Below are positions 14,101-25,407 of a DNA stretch of 64,000 bases, piece after piece. The position numbers and the translations under genes were made by a program. The notes under the pieces were generated by a model that saw nothing but the letters and a program-made list of their open reading frames with translations, was not told the origin of the DNA and did no database searches. How positions within the stretch are numbered: position 1 is the first letter of the stretch; each line of letters opens with the position of its first letter. Source of the stretch: Promerops cafer (Eukaryota > Chordata > Aves > Passeriformes > Nectariniidae); the NCBI GenBank assembly GCA_013398275.1, contig VZSE01002721.1, positions 999,075 through 1,063,074 of the forward strand, read 5' to 3'.

Positions 14101-17100
14101 AGTTCTGCCAAAGAGCAAGTGGTGGAGGCTGCAAATGAAGGTCCTAAGTAATCTGTGGCTTTTATTCAAGGCTTCTCTAACCCCATCAGGAGAATGGTCA
14201 TCATGGCCTTTATTTTGGTCATTAGTGTGGCCATAGCCAAAACCCAGTTTGCCACAGATCTTTCTGCCTTGGGCATGAGAGCTCTGGGAGCCTGGTATTC
14301 TGCCTTGCTTGGCTCTCCTGTGCTCTTAAACATCAACATAACATTTCAAGAAAAAGCTGAGGGCTTTTTTTTTTTTTTTCCCCCAGGATAAATGGCCTTC
14401 CATGAAACATGTCTGAAAATTTCCAGGAGGCCCTGTTGATTTTAACCCATCATACCCTATAGACCCAGAGTTTTCTACTGAGAGCAACTACGGAGATTTT
14501 CTGTCTGCTGTGCTTCTCTCTTGCCTTCCCCCACATCCTCCATTTTCCCTCTTGTATTATTACCTTAAACAATGCCTTTTTGGAAAGCATACCCTTTTGA
14601 GAGGTGCTTTGTTAAAAAGCAAAACAAAAACACAAACCCAACAGCAAATAACAAACTTCCCCGAAATTCCCACAGAAACAAATAAGACAGCTTTGAAATT
14701 GTAAAGCACTGGCACAAGGTGGGTGCCACTGAGCCCAGATGTTACAGCCCTAGCAAACCACAGTTGCCCTCCTGTTGCCCTGCTGACTTATTTTTCAACT
14801 TCCATTTGATGCTCTTCCATCGAGCCCCAAGGTTTCCAGGCTCAAGTACCAACATCCACAGAGACCCTGTAATTGGCAGCAAAAGACCCGAGGGTGTGCA
14901 GAAATAATGTTCCCTCTGCTTTCTCCCTCCCTCCGTGTCTTGGATCTAAAAGGGTTCCCGAGGGACATGGCTACAATGGGAAAGGTGCATTAGACACCAT
15001 GTGCTCATAAGTGTGTAGACAAAGAAAAGCTCAGAAAGGCCCTGCTGAGCTGGAGCAGCTGGCTTGTATGGGGATGAGGGATTTTTTTCCAGGGGCTGCT
15101 GTTCTTCCTCCCTCAAGCCTCATTACCTTTCTGGGAAGAAAAACAGTAGGTGCCCCACCTGCATAGTGCCACATGCCCTTAGCTAACCCTCAAACCTTTT
15201 TGAGGCAGAGAACAGCTGAGCTCTTCCATTCCAGGCAGAAACCTGGAACTCCCTCTCTCCCTGTGTCTTGACTACTAGATAAGTATCTTGTGGTGGGTGC
15301 ATCAAAATAACTATGCCAGGAAGAAGTGTCCTCTTTGCACTGCTTAGTGTTCATGAAGAACAGACATCTGTCTGTTGTCAAGCAGAGGGGCAGGGGAAAA
15401 AAACCCCATGTAGTCCTTTCTCATTTCCTTTTAAAATTGTTCATGATTTAATGTTACAACCTCACAAATTGTTTGGAGACTGTGCTTATAATCTAACCTT
15501 TGGAAGGACCTGAGGACTACTGGATTCATTATATCACTGCTTCTAGAGGAATTTCTGTATTTTAAGCTATCCTCTGGGCCCAGGGCTGTATAAAGCATTC
15601 ACACACTTTCATTGTGTTCAGTTAGTATGAATATGTATTGGGGTTTTTTTAATGTCCTGCTGTGTCTGCGGTGTTGATACCCCAGGGCTGATTTCTCCTG
15701 CCAGATCCTCCTGGGTAAAGCAGCTTGTGTGAGTATCTTGCAGCACACGCAATTTGAGTGGAGGGAATTGTGTGTGACCTTCTTTGCATTGTCCTGCTAA
15801 TGACCCCTTCTGTAATCAGGCAGAAATCATGCTCCTGAAGAGTGGGAGGTATTACTGTTTCCATGCTGGTCTGTTCCTGGGCCCCCGCTGCACAGACATT
15901 GCCAACAGTAACAAATTGCTCTGAGTTATGTGCAGCGGTTTAGTGATGTGGACTAGTTATTTATTAGAGAGGGAGCTGAGACATCAGCAAAAGGCAAAAG
16001 AGTGAGTAAAAGAAAAATCCCCAATCAAATGAAGCTGCCTCGTCTTGTAGGCTTCTTACAAAACTGCTCTCTCTTCTGGATCACACCTTGTTTATCTAAT
16101 GGGGGGATCGCACACAGAGTTTTGAAAGTAAACCCCTTAAAATAAAGGAATGTCCCCAAAGGCTGTGGATAAAGGTGACAGAGTTGGACTAAACTGCATT
16201 TCCAGAGGTGGCAAATCAGTGATTTATTGTTTCATTAGTCACAGTTTCCTAAGCACAAACCTGTCTGTGATACTGATTGCTTTGCTCAGAGGCACCTTTT
16301 GAAGATATATGATAAAGATAAGGGACCTCCTCCCATGCACTTGGAAAGAGAAGGCAGCTCCAGAAGAGTGAGGGCCCTGTCTGGTAAAAGCCAGACCAAT
16401 GGAGGTCAGTGAAGCAGCATTCATTGCCAAGAAAGTCCTGTGTTTGTTTTGACTTGGAAAAGAATCTTCCAAGTTTAACACCATGGGTCTATAATGTGGG
16501 CATTCAAAAAATGGCAGGAGAGGTCTTTATGGCGACTGTTTAATAGTGATATTGATGTGCAAAAGTTATGCCATTAGATTACTAGTCTGCAAACACAGTT
16601 AAGTTTCACTCTCATTGACTGAATTCACTTTGCCCAGCATAGGTTTCTTGCTCTTTTTCTTCCCTTCAGTTACTTAATGGTCACCCATATTAATACTCAG
16701 TACATTTTCCTGATGCAGAGTCTTGAAGGGCTGGAGGTGCTCTGGAGAGGACACTGACAGCTCCTGGGAGCCACAGGACTTCTCAGTCAGAATGGGACGT
16801 GACGGCAACATGACCCAGACCTGGAAAGATCTGGAACAGAAGAATTGTTGGGAAGACATGTTGATGCAACCTGCAGTGTAAAAGGCAGGCTATGCTGAAT
16901 AAGGGCCCCTCACTTTCTGGGCCTCTGACTCCTCACCAGAGAGATTTGTGCTTGTCTGATGCACCAGAGAAGTTAAATGTGTTTTTCAGCAACTGTGGCA
17001 CATGTCTCTGGGAACAGAGACACAAGGAACTGGTGCTATTTGCTAAAGTTATCCCTCCAAAATCCCACAGCACATTGGGGAAGTGACTTCCCCCAGGCTT

Positions 17101-18289
17101 TTTCCATGAAGAGAGAGAACTGAAGTAGACAGTTACGTTTATAAATAGATGTTGATCTGTGAATTCTGCTGGGAAAAAAAATAAATCTGACTTTAATGGT
17201 GGTTTCAATCTGGATTTGGTTCTACCTAACCACTGAATTGTGTCTTCAGGATAAGGGTTTGAAATAGAAAAGGAGATTGGGTTGGTTCAGGTCGGATCAG
17301 CTCCGTCCCAACAACAGCCTTGTGACACGACCCTGGGAATCAGTGAGGCTTTCAGTTAGGAGCTTCAGAGGGGCTGAGGGCTGTACCTGCAGGGATTTGC
17401 TGCTGAGACTGCAAAGCCATAAGTTGCTCACCTGTTGGCCACCTGTGTGCAAGGCAGGGGCTCTGCATGCCTTCCATGGGGACAGCCACTAGCAGACCTC
17501 TTATCTGAGAAATTGTTAATTCTGTAAAAATAGAAATAATTTTTAAAAAATTTTCTTTTTAAAATTATGGGCATCTTAAATACTGGATTAACTTTCTTTT
17601 ACTCTTTCTCTCTTTTTTTTTTTTATTAACTTTTTTGCTGAGTAATAAGTGGACCCTTTTGATTTCCCTCCTTTTGCCTCTACCTGATATTTCAACATTT
17701 CCTCAGCTTTAGAGGCTTACTGACCAGTTAAAGCAAAACTAGGTGGATCCTGGATATGTTTCACTCACCAGAAAAGAAATGGCTGGGGAGGAGGGAAGAA
17801 AACTTTTCCAAGTGATTTAGGACAGCTCCCAAAAATCAGATGAAAATAAAATCTAGTGAGACCTGAAAACTAAAAATAACATTGAAAGTCCAGCTCACCC
17901 CTGAGATAGTACTGTTGTTAGTTGGCCATAAAGAGCAGCAATGCTTAAGATGCTTCTCACCACCTTGCGAGCATGTAGTGAAAATTTATGGGAAGCTGCA
18001 GCATTTCCAGTCCAACATAATGGATGTTAATGCTTTTTTTATAGACATCAGTAACAATGTGTCTAGATCCACCCAAAACCCTAAAGCCAAATCAGCTTCG
18101 AGATGGAAAAGAGGAATTTCATTTTTCCTCGCTTTCACTGCTGGGACAGACAGCCTTCCTCCCTTATGAGGTAATTTAGTTTTCACATTATGCTTTATGG
18201 GATATCCTTTATTTACCTAATGTTTTCCTGTCAAGTCTTTTCAGACTGTGAATCTTGTATATTTTATATACACAAAGGTGACTTTTCCT
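8121..18289. other. Intergenic DNA, no gene recognised
   Basis: AT-rich non-coding sequence. No exon-like ORF, RNA gene or complete mobile element was recognised. Two GATA-type motifs lie side by side at 16311-16322 (TGATAAAG followed by AGATAAGG). Short simple runs occur, for example poly-T near 8341, 13030 and 14367, and poly-T/A near 17540-17630. Confidence 0.5.
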
Positions 18290-19050
18290 TCCTTTAATGA
18301 CCACGGCTTATCAGTGCAGGCAACCGATACTGGACTCATAAATATGTCACTCTTGGGTTTGCGGCAGCCCCTTCTCCGCCCTAAGACTGTTCCTTGCTGC
18401 TTGCTCCTCCCTTCAGCTCGCTGCATATCCATGGTCCGCTCAGCCCCTCGGGGCTGTTGGACTCACCATTGGCTGGTATAAATAAATCACTGATTCAAGC
18501 TATAGGTGAAAATCATTGTGAAACGAGCACCCAGAGGAATGCAATACAAGGTCAGTGGAGCCAGTGCCTTCCGACTCCAATTAAATATTTCCTGTAAGTC
18601 GGTGCCAATTGTGCATCTTGTAAGAACATTTGAAAGCGGGAGCTTGAACTCTCCGGGACCCTCTCGCCTCGAAACCTGTTTCCTGTTTAACAAGATTTAA
18701 CAAGTACAACCAAACATGCGCCATCAGCAACAAAAGTCATTGTAAACGGCTCCAATGTGCAAAGGTGCTGGGTTTCCTCTCGGCCCCGAACGCCGACCGA
18801 CCCCGTCAGGCAGTCACAGGGTGGCTGCAGTGCAGTGGTGCTGTGCCCTGGTGCCTGGGACAGAACTGGCTCAGCCCTTTTGCTGAGAGTGGTGGAAGGA
18901 AAGAGGAAAAAGGCAGCCTTTTCAAAAGGGGGCAAAGCTTGTTAGGCGAAAGCTTCAAGAGTTGGTCTTGCTCCGAGGAGTTTTTGACAGAGGACGGAAT
19001 AACATCTACTCTGCGCCGTCTGCCTCTTCAGCTTAAAACACAGCCTTGCT
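18290..19050. promoter_or_regulatory. Candidate regulatory block with CCAAT and TATA-like motifs
   Basis: A GC-richer stretch inside AT-rich DNA with several CpGs. It contains an inverted CCAAT box (ATTGG, 18468-18472) only four bases before TATAAATA (18477-18484), and a TTATCA GATA-type site near 18308. The CCAAT and TATA motifs are too close for a textbook promoter, so this may be an enhancer or a weak non-coding promoter. No transcript can be deduced. The 161-residue ORF across 18765-19250 shows no recognisable domain. Confidence 0.25.
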
Positions 19051-19374
19051 GTGATGCAAGCCTGCTGCATGATGCCTTGAAGATATCATTGCAGTCAAAG
19101 ACATCACTGTGGGGCCTGGAACAGGCTGTAGTGCAGGCTGAGCTCCCTGTCCAGGCAAAAGAGGTGCCAAAAGCAGAGATCAGCCAAAGCCAGCTTTTGA
19201 CTGTGCAATCAAATACGGAGAGAGTGGGCATGAGAACCCCAAAACTTTGAGAGTCCTTCTGGTTGAAAATGCAAGGGAGACACTAAAAACCTGTTCACAG
19301 TGGCCAGGCACTGAGACCACAGTACTGCTTCCCAGAGAGCAGTACAGTGGTAGGAGGCATCTACAGATGTGTGA

Positions 19375-19409
19375 ATATGTATATATACATATGTATATAT
19401 ATATATGTA
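19375..19409. repeat. AT/TACA-rich microsatellite
   Basis: Alternating TA and TATG/CATA units of low complexity, with no unique sequence between them. Confidence 0.8.
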
Positions 19410-20954
19410 CACCATTCTTATATGTAAGATACATATGAATGCAAAAGATGTGTGTGCTTATTTATCTACATACATTTAAGTGCACTATGCGTATAACTCA
19501 TACTAGAAACTGTTGTAGCACACTCTGTATCTCTCTGTATCTCTCTCCCCAGTTCAAAAAGCCTGGGACTTGGGATGAATCCTCTGGTGCTCCTGAGATA
19601 ACAACAATAACAGTAACAGGAGCAGCAATCCCATCACTTTACTGAAATCTGTAGTGTCATCCTACACCACAAAAGTGACTAAAGTTTCCAAGTGCATAGC
19701 CCACATCTTGCCTCTCATCTGCAATCCGCTACTGTTTCCACCTGTGCCATCCTTACAGCAGCCAACAACCAGGGCAAGGTCTGAGAGCAAAGGCAGGACA
19801 TGGGGGGGGAAAGAGCCAAGGAAACGAAGTAAAGTGGAGCCTAATGTGATGCAGAGAGCTCTGTCCTCAATGTTGCTCACACACTGAAATGTTAACCACC
19901 CTGCTTGAGGGACATTTCAGCCATGGAGGTTAAAATTAGAATAATTTTCTTTAAGGAGGTCATCAGCTTGATATATAAGATTCATTAAAAACAATTTTCT
20001 CATTGTTAGGCAGGAGGAAAAGCTTGGAAATTTGATACAGGCTCCTTGGCTATGTGCTGAGTGGGCCATCCTTTATTTCAAATCCATCATTATGGGATAT
20101 AATTCAAGTTCAGGGAGAACAGCATTTTGCAGACAGAAGTCTCCTAGGTCTTTTTCTAGACTCCCTAGGCCATGCTTAGGCAGGAGCCAAATCTGCCCTC
20201 TCTGCCTGTTGCAACACATAGCGTCAAAATAGTGAGCCCATTCTTCAAAGGAAGGTCTGCACGAGGTCCTCACCACCCAAAGCAGGGGTGTGCTGGGGTC
20301 CCTGCCTTGTGGCTGAGGAGTGGACAACCCATCAGGTCCTCTGGGTTGGTCTTCTTTCCTCTGCAAACTGCCCGTGACAACCACCCTGCTTGAGGCAGTT
20401 CCCATGCACCATGTCCAAGGATCAGCCTCTCTTGTGCCTGTGTCATGAGGCATCTTGCTTCATCATCCTAAACTGACTCCAAAATAATTCTTGGTGTGAA
20501 AGCAAGACATTGTATGATGCTCTGCTGACTTCAGCAAGGCCATCCATTCCTGCTGTCTTATGACAGCACAGGGGCAGAAGTGCAATATTCTGGGATCTTG
20601 GGATCTGGCACAGCGAGTGAGAGTTTTGGGTGCTTCTCCAGCAGAGGAGCATGCAGGAGGAAGGCAAGACTCCTGCCTGTGAAATCTACAGTTTAGCCAT
20701 GCAGCTTGGAGGACACCTTACAAAGTGCCCATGGGCAAAGCGGTGGCACAAGGCGAGACTGCACTTCATCCTTAAAAGGGCTCTGATTCACCGTATAATA
20801 GACACGTTTTGGGCACCATTAAATCAGGACAGCTCCTGTAAGCTGAGGCTGAGGTGGCTCACTTGGTGTTAGATGAAGGAAGGAGCTCCCAGCCTGAGGA
20901 GCCTGGTGCCTCACTAGCTAACATACTGACAATGCAGAGGAAAGAAAGCTGTAA

Positions 20955-20990
20955 TGTATTTCCCTCTTACAGATGGGAGACTGAGGCAGG
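20955..20990 (+). repeat. Possible ancient MIR/CORE-SINE core fragment
   Basis: The segment contains CTTACAGATGGGAGACTGAG, which resembles the conserved MIR core (TTTTACAGATGAGGAAACTGAGGC) with a few changes. Flanking MIR sequence is not convincing, so this is either a small relic or a chance match. Confidence 0.25.
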
Positions 20991-21463
20991 CTATGGTCCC
21001 GTTCTCCAAGAGTTTGACTTGGATTTATACGAGGGCTCTGGAGCACAGCTGGTCATTAAAATCAGAAACTACATCTTATGCCTGTGCTCAGGAGGAGGAG
21101 GAGGGGATGAGCTGACTGGCAAACATTTCCAGACAGACGGTGGAGTGGATTAGTACAAAAAAGGATGCAGATCTTGGCTGCTCAGCTGCCAGCAGAAAGG
21201 AGGGGAAGTATGGTTAGGCAGCTGGTGGAGAAACAGGTGCAGAGAAGGTTTCCTGATAGCTGTGCTGTCATCCTGCTTTGAACCCTTAGCTCCTCAGTAA
21301 ATCTTCCCTCCTGGAACTCTCTCATCAAAGTTTCATTTCCTCACGTTCCTAAAATAGTTCTTGATAAGCAGCTTGTCATGCTGGTAAAGCCCTTTTGGTT
21401 ACTTTCCTGGAAATCTATTTTCATGTTTTCTCACTGGGCTTCAGCTGCTTGCATTCCCATTTG

Positions 21464-21508
21464 GAAAAAAAATTGGTGAAAAAAAAGTACAGCCAAGGCT
21501 TAACGCAA
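21464..21508 (+). repeat. 45-bp dispersed duplication, copy 1
   Basis: A 45-base segment made of A8, TTGGTG, A8 and then GTACAGCCAAGGCTTAACGC plus AA, preceded by one G. The identical 45 bases occur at 23147-23191 in the same orientation. The flanks of the two copies are unrelated. Copy 1 has no flanking direct repeat that I can see, so it may be the donor. Confidence 0.9.
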
Positions 21509-23139
21509 CAAGAAGGTGAAGTGTTTATGTTTAGTAGCACAGCAGGACCTTGTCTGTCAACTGAATTTCCAAGCAGTGACATAAAATTATAGTGGTAGAA
21601 CTCACACCTAACCAGAGGGACAGGGGGAGGAAAATATGAAAATATGTATTTTTTTAACATATAAAATATCTGCAGGAAGTACATATTTTCACTTTCAGTG
21701 GCTTTTTGTGGGCATTTTGTCTTTACACTACAGTCAGAGATGGAATAAAGCAGAGGTGGTCAAGCTGCAGTTTTGAAGGCCCAAGGGGAGCCCTTGTGCA
21801 AGGCAAATGCTCTTTCCATGCTCAGCTCAGAGATACACTGGCACAAGGCTCCTGGGCAATCCCAGGTGCTGGGGGAAGAAAACTGGCAGAGTGGATTTGG
21901 TCTAACATGGCTAAATGTCACTGTAACCTGTCTACATCCAAATCATCCCCATCTCAAAGGAAAGTAGTGGGGAATGCCTGTTATTCCCAAACAATGAACT
22001 TTTGCCAGAACTCCTCCCTCAGCATTCTGATGCCCACAGCCTTGTGTTGTCCCATGGCTCTCATCTGGAAAAGTTTTTGACACATATGAAAGCTTGCCTG
22101 GGGGCAAGTTGGCCATCCTGTTTTGTAGGGCAGGAGTTTTCAGAGACTCATAACAATGTGGGAACCCAGGACTATTGCAGGAATGGGGGAGCTGAAGGGA
22201 ATAAAAAGATTCTGGGTGGGGAAGCACTTGGTTATATGCGGTCTTTTCAGGTCAACTAGCTACCATTCCTTGGGGCAAGTGCAGAAGTCTCTGTATAAAA
22301 AACTACAGTAAGAGAATGAGAGATGATTCTATTGGCATGGCACCAAGAAAAAGGATAAAGAGTTTGATCTGGAATGATTGGGATGCATTATGGTAGAAGA
22401 GTGGATCGTCTGATGAGAGCTTCTAGGGAAAGAGTCAGTTCCCTTTGTTTGAGCTCAGACAAAAGTTTTGCAACTTCAGAGGATTAGGAAAACAGGTATC
22501 AAAACTGTTGGTTTTTCTTCTGGGTGATTCTTAGCTGATTTTGGGTGTCTAACAACACATGAAATTTCTAGTGCCAAATCTGTATCTGTCATTAGAGAAT
22601 TTGTTTCCACATGATGTGCCAGGACTGTTTCACAGGGCAAGAAAGGCAGAATGAAAGTTGTGCTTAAAGTGACCTGCTCACAACAACCTTGCTTTTACAT
22701 CCTCAGCAATGTGGAAAAAAACCCTGGACATCAGATGCAGGTAAGGCTGTCTGGAGCCCTCAGAACAATTTATCCAGCCTGTCGACTTGTCCTGGTAGCG
22801 TTTTTTTTCCTGGGAACATATTGGCACTCCAGATGAGCTATTCTGGTGTTACAACCTGCCCACGTTTGCCATTTTTTTTCAGGACTCCTTTTTCTTGGAC
22901 ACAGAGTTGCTAGGAAGAAGTTGCCACGTCCCCAAACGATCGACATTTCCAATGCTGATTCCCTAACCTTTCCAGAGGCCTGCACTTTTTCCCACAGGTG
23001 ACAGGCAAGGGACATGTGTGTGCATGCATGCAGCAGGTCTGCAGCAGCTCAGTGTCTCCAGGAAGCACAGGAGGGACTGTGCCTGGCTGTGCAGATCTTA
23101 CAGCTCACTGAGGGGAGGCAGTGCCCAGACTTCTGCTCC

Positions 23140-23204
23140 TACTGCAGAAAAAAAATTGGTGAAAAAAAAGTACAGCCAAGGCTTAACGCAAAATTACTGC
23201 AGAA
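23140..23204 (+). repeat. 45-bp dispersed duplication, copy 2, with flanking 10-bp direct repeats
   Basis: Copy 2 of the 45-base segment lies at 23147-23191. It sits between two perfect copies of TACTGCAGAA (23140-23149 and 23195-23204). This looks like an insertion of about 45 bases at a TACTGCAGAA site with duplication of the target. The last three bases of the left direct repeat (GAA) also match the donor, as expected if insertion was primed by microhomology. It encodes nothing, and the shared peptide it produces in two overlapping ORFs is a by-product. Confidence 0.85.
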
Positions 23205-23383
23205 TGATTCAGGACTTTTCTGAATGGAGACGTGGAAAGAAGTTCACAAGTTTTAACAATATTCCTAAATAGATAGGTCATCACAGTGTATCTACCCCAC
23301 TAGCAAACAGCATATTTCTGTTTGATTTTCATGTATTTCTTCCCACTCAAGTCTGACACAAACAGAAAACACTGCCCCCAGCT

Positions 23384-23408
23384 TTGCCCAGAGGTGACCT
23401 CTGGGCAA
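23384..23408. repeat. Perfect 25-bp palindrome
   Basis: Arms TTGCCCAGAGGT and ACCTCTGGGCAA are perfect reverse complements around a single G at 23396. The centre AGGTGACCT contains two nuclear-receptor-like half-sites arranged head to head. It could extrude as a hairpin or bind a dimeric factor. Confidence 0.9.
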
Positions 23409-24038
23409 TACAGCCTCAGAAGTACCCAAACTGCACACACCCTAAACACAGACACACATTTTTCTAGAGTCAAGAAGTCTTTTGTGTGGGTTTGCAGCAA
23501 GTTATAGGCATTTGGGAGGGAATCAACCAGGAACCAACACAGTAATTCCTCTCCTGTACATCAGATGTTAACAAAATAGGCCAGTACCCTGCTTTACCCT
23601 CTTTACTCAGACAATTGCCCCGTAAGCAAAAGCCTTGCTTCCCTGGGATCCAAGAGATCCACCATCCCACAGATTGTACTAGAAAATCACATTCATTTGG
23701 CCTGACTACAAACTCTGGATCAAATCACTATCTCATGTGGGTTAATGGTAGCTTCTCATTGTTTCTCAGAGTCTCTCTTTGAGTCTCAAAGCAGCACAAG
23801 AAAGCTGCATCCCAAAATGCACGTAGGAGTGATATTTATGTTATCTTAGAATTTAAACATTTCAATATGGAGTATTTTAGCATCAATCCTGTATAATTTT
23901 CCAATTTACTGAAGATGGGTTCCCTAGTGATGTGAGGGGCTCCTCTCTGGTGCCTGAATACCATGAAGAATGTTTGTTCCCACTAGTCTTAACCGTAATA
24001 ATTGCAGCAAATTGATTTTAAATAGTGGATCAGGAAGG

Positions 24039-24138
24039 CCTGCAGAAAAGAATTACTTTTTTGTGTATATTCCATATATTAAACATGCAGAATGAAGAAA
24101 GTTGAGAGTCATCAAAGCACAATTTCCAAACAGACTTG
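24039..24138 (+). repeat. 100-bp inverted duplication, left arm
   Basis: Base-by-base reading shows this segment is the reverse complement of 25301-25400, with 6 mismatches in 100 and no gaps. The arms are 1162 bp apart. It is non-coding, and I know of no repeat family with this sequence. Confidence 0.9.
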
Positions 24139-25300
24139 CATCATTAAAAAGACATTTGGTTTCGTAGTTCAAGGTTAAGTTTGTTCCCAGAAGATGAGGT
24201 AATTTAGTAAAATAATAAAGCTCCCATTAAACAAACCCTGTAATCGAACTGAGCCTTAGCGGCTGCAAAGGAAGGAAACTGTAACTTCTGTCAAAGCACA
24301 GAGATGAGATTAGCGTTAATAAAGCATTCCTCACAAAGCAGAGTGATAGTAGATGGGGGAAGGCACATCCAAATAGTTCTCATTTCCACAGCATTTCCCT
24401 TCAGATATGGGCTTTTTAATTAGCCATCGGAAAGAAAACTGAAAGTGTACTTTCTCCTCCTCGGTTTCTCCCTGACTATTAATCTCTGTGCTGAAAACAG
24501 TGCCACCGGTCCATCTTATTGTTATTAGCTAGTGGAGACGTAAAAGAGCTACATTCATAGTCCTTATCGCAGCCCAGAGGTATTTCCTTTGTGTTATGAG
24601 GAGTATTTTGATTAGTTTTGACTGTGTCTGCAGGGAAGACACAGTTTATATTTCCCACAGCTAGAATAATTTCTAGAAATATAAAGATTTGTTCCAGCAC
24701 TTGCCAGTGTTTATTGGTAGGGTTTAATGATTGAAAGAGTTTCATTGTTGTGCCACAGTCGTTCCTTTTTTAACTCCTCTTAGCTTCATGACTAAGTTTG
24801 AGGCAAAACATTGATAGTGGATTGTTCCTGGAGTAGGCTGCTGATTTTTAATGAATCATTTGTTTGAGGAATGCAACTTCTCTTGCCTGTGACTGCCCTG
24901 TCCACTGGCAGATGTGGATAATTGCACATTTGAAGAGCCACAGAGGGAAGGATCTCAGAGGGACACCAAATCCTTTTACCACCATATCTTGATTTCTCTT
25001 AAAGTGTTTAACCTCCTTTTAAGAGCACAGGTGATGGCAATTCTCCAGTTTTCTCTGGTGGATCCCATACCTGCCATCTGTCAATGGAGACGAAATGTTC
25101 CTTTTCTCTTTGCAGCAGCCTAGTTTGTATATTTGAAATCCATTACCTGAAGATTCGCTTTCTTTTCCCTTCATTTCTTGAAATACTCAATTTTATTCCA
25201 GACAATGCAGCAGGTCAGACTTGGGGCCACGCAGCAGCTTGAGGTGGTTGCCACTGACAGATGCTCTCAGTCCTGCTTGTGCTCCATGCTCCCCCAGAGC
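24139..25300. other. Spacer between inverted arms, possible conserved non-coding DNA
   Basis: AT-rich sequence with TAAT-type homeodomain motifs (for example around 24190-24240 and 24415-24425) and no exon-like ORF. The block 24180-24740 looks like a conserved non-coding element by motif density, but conservation cannot be judged from one sequence. Confidence 0.3.
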
Positions 25301-25400
25301 CAAGTCTGTTTGGAAATTGTGCTTTGATGACTCTCAATTTTCTTCATTCTGCATGTTTAGTATGTGGAATATACACAAAAAAGCAATTATCTTCTGCAGG
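25301..25400 (-). repeat. 100-bp inverted duplication, right arm
   Basis: This is the reverse complement of 24039-24138 at 94 percent identity without gaps. It is bracketed by a 9-bp inverted repeat, TGCTCCCCC (25287-25295) and GGGGGAGCA (25399-25407). A fold-back at the insertion site during template switching would leave such a pattern. Confidence 0.9.
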
Positions 25401-25407
25401 GGGAGCA

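Noticed and set aside
19893..20394. 17-base repeat AACCACCCTGCTTGAGG at two places
   Set aside because: A 17-base match has a fair chance of occurring in 64 kb, and the flanks diverge at once.
21395..23272. Shared peptide VKKKYSQGLTQ in two ORFs
   Set aside because: It comes from the exact 45-bp DNA duplication and not from a protein domain. Flanking residues are unrelated.
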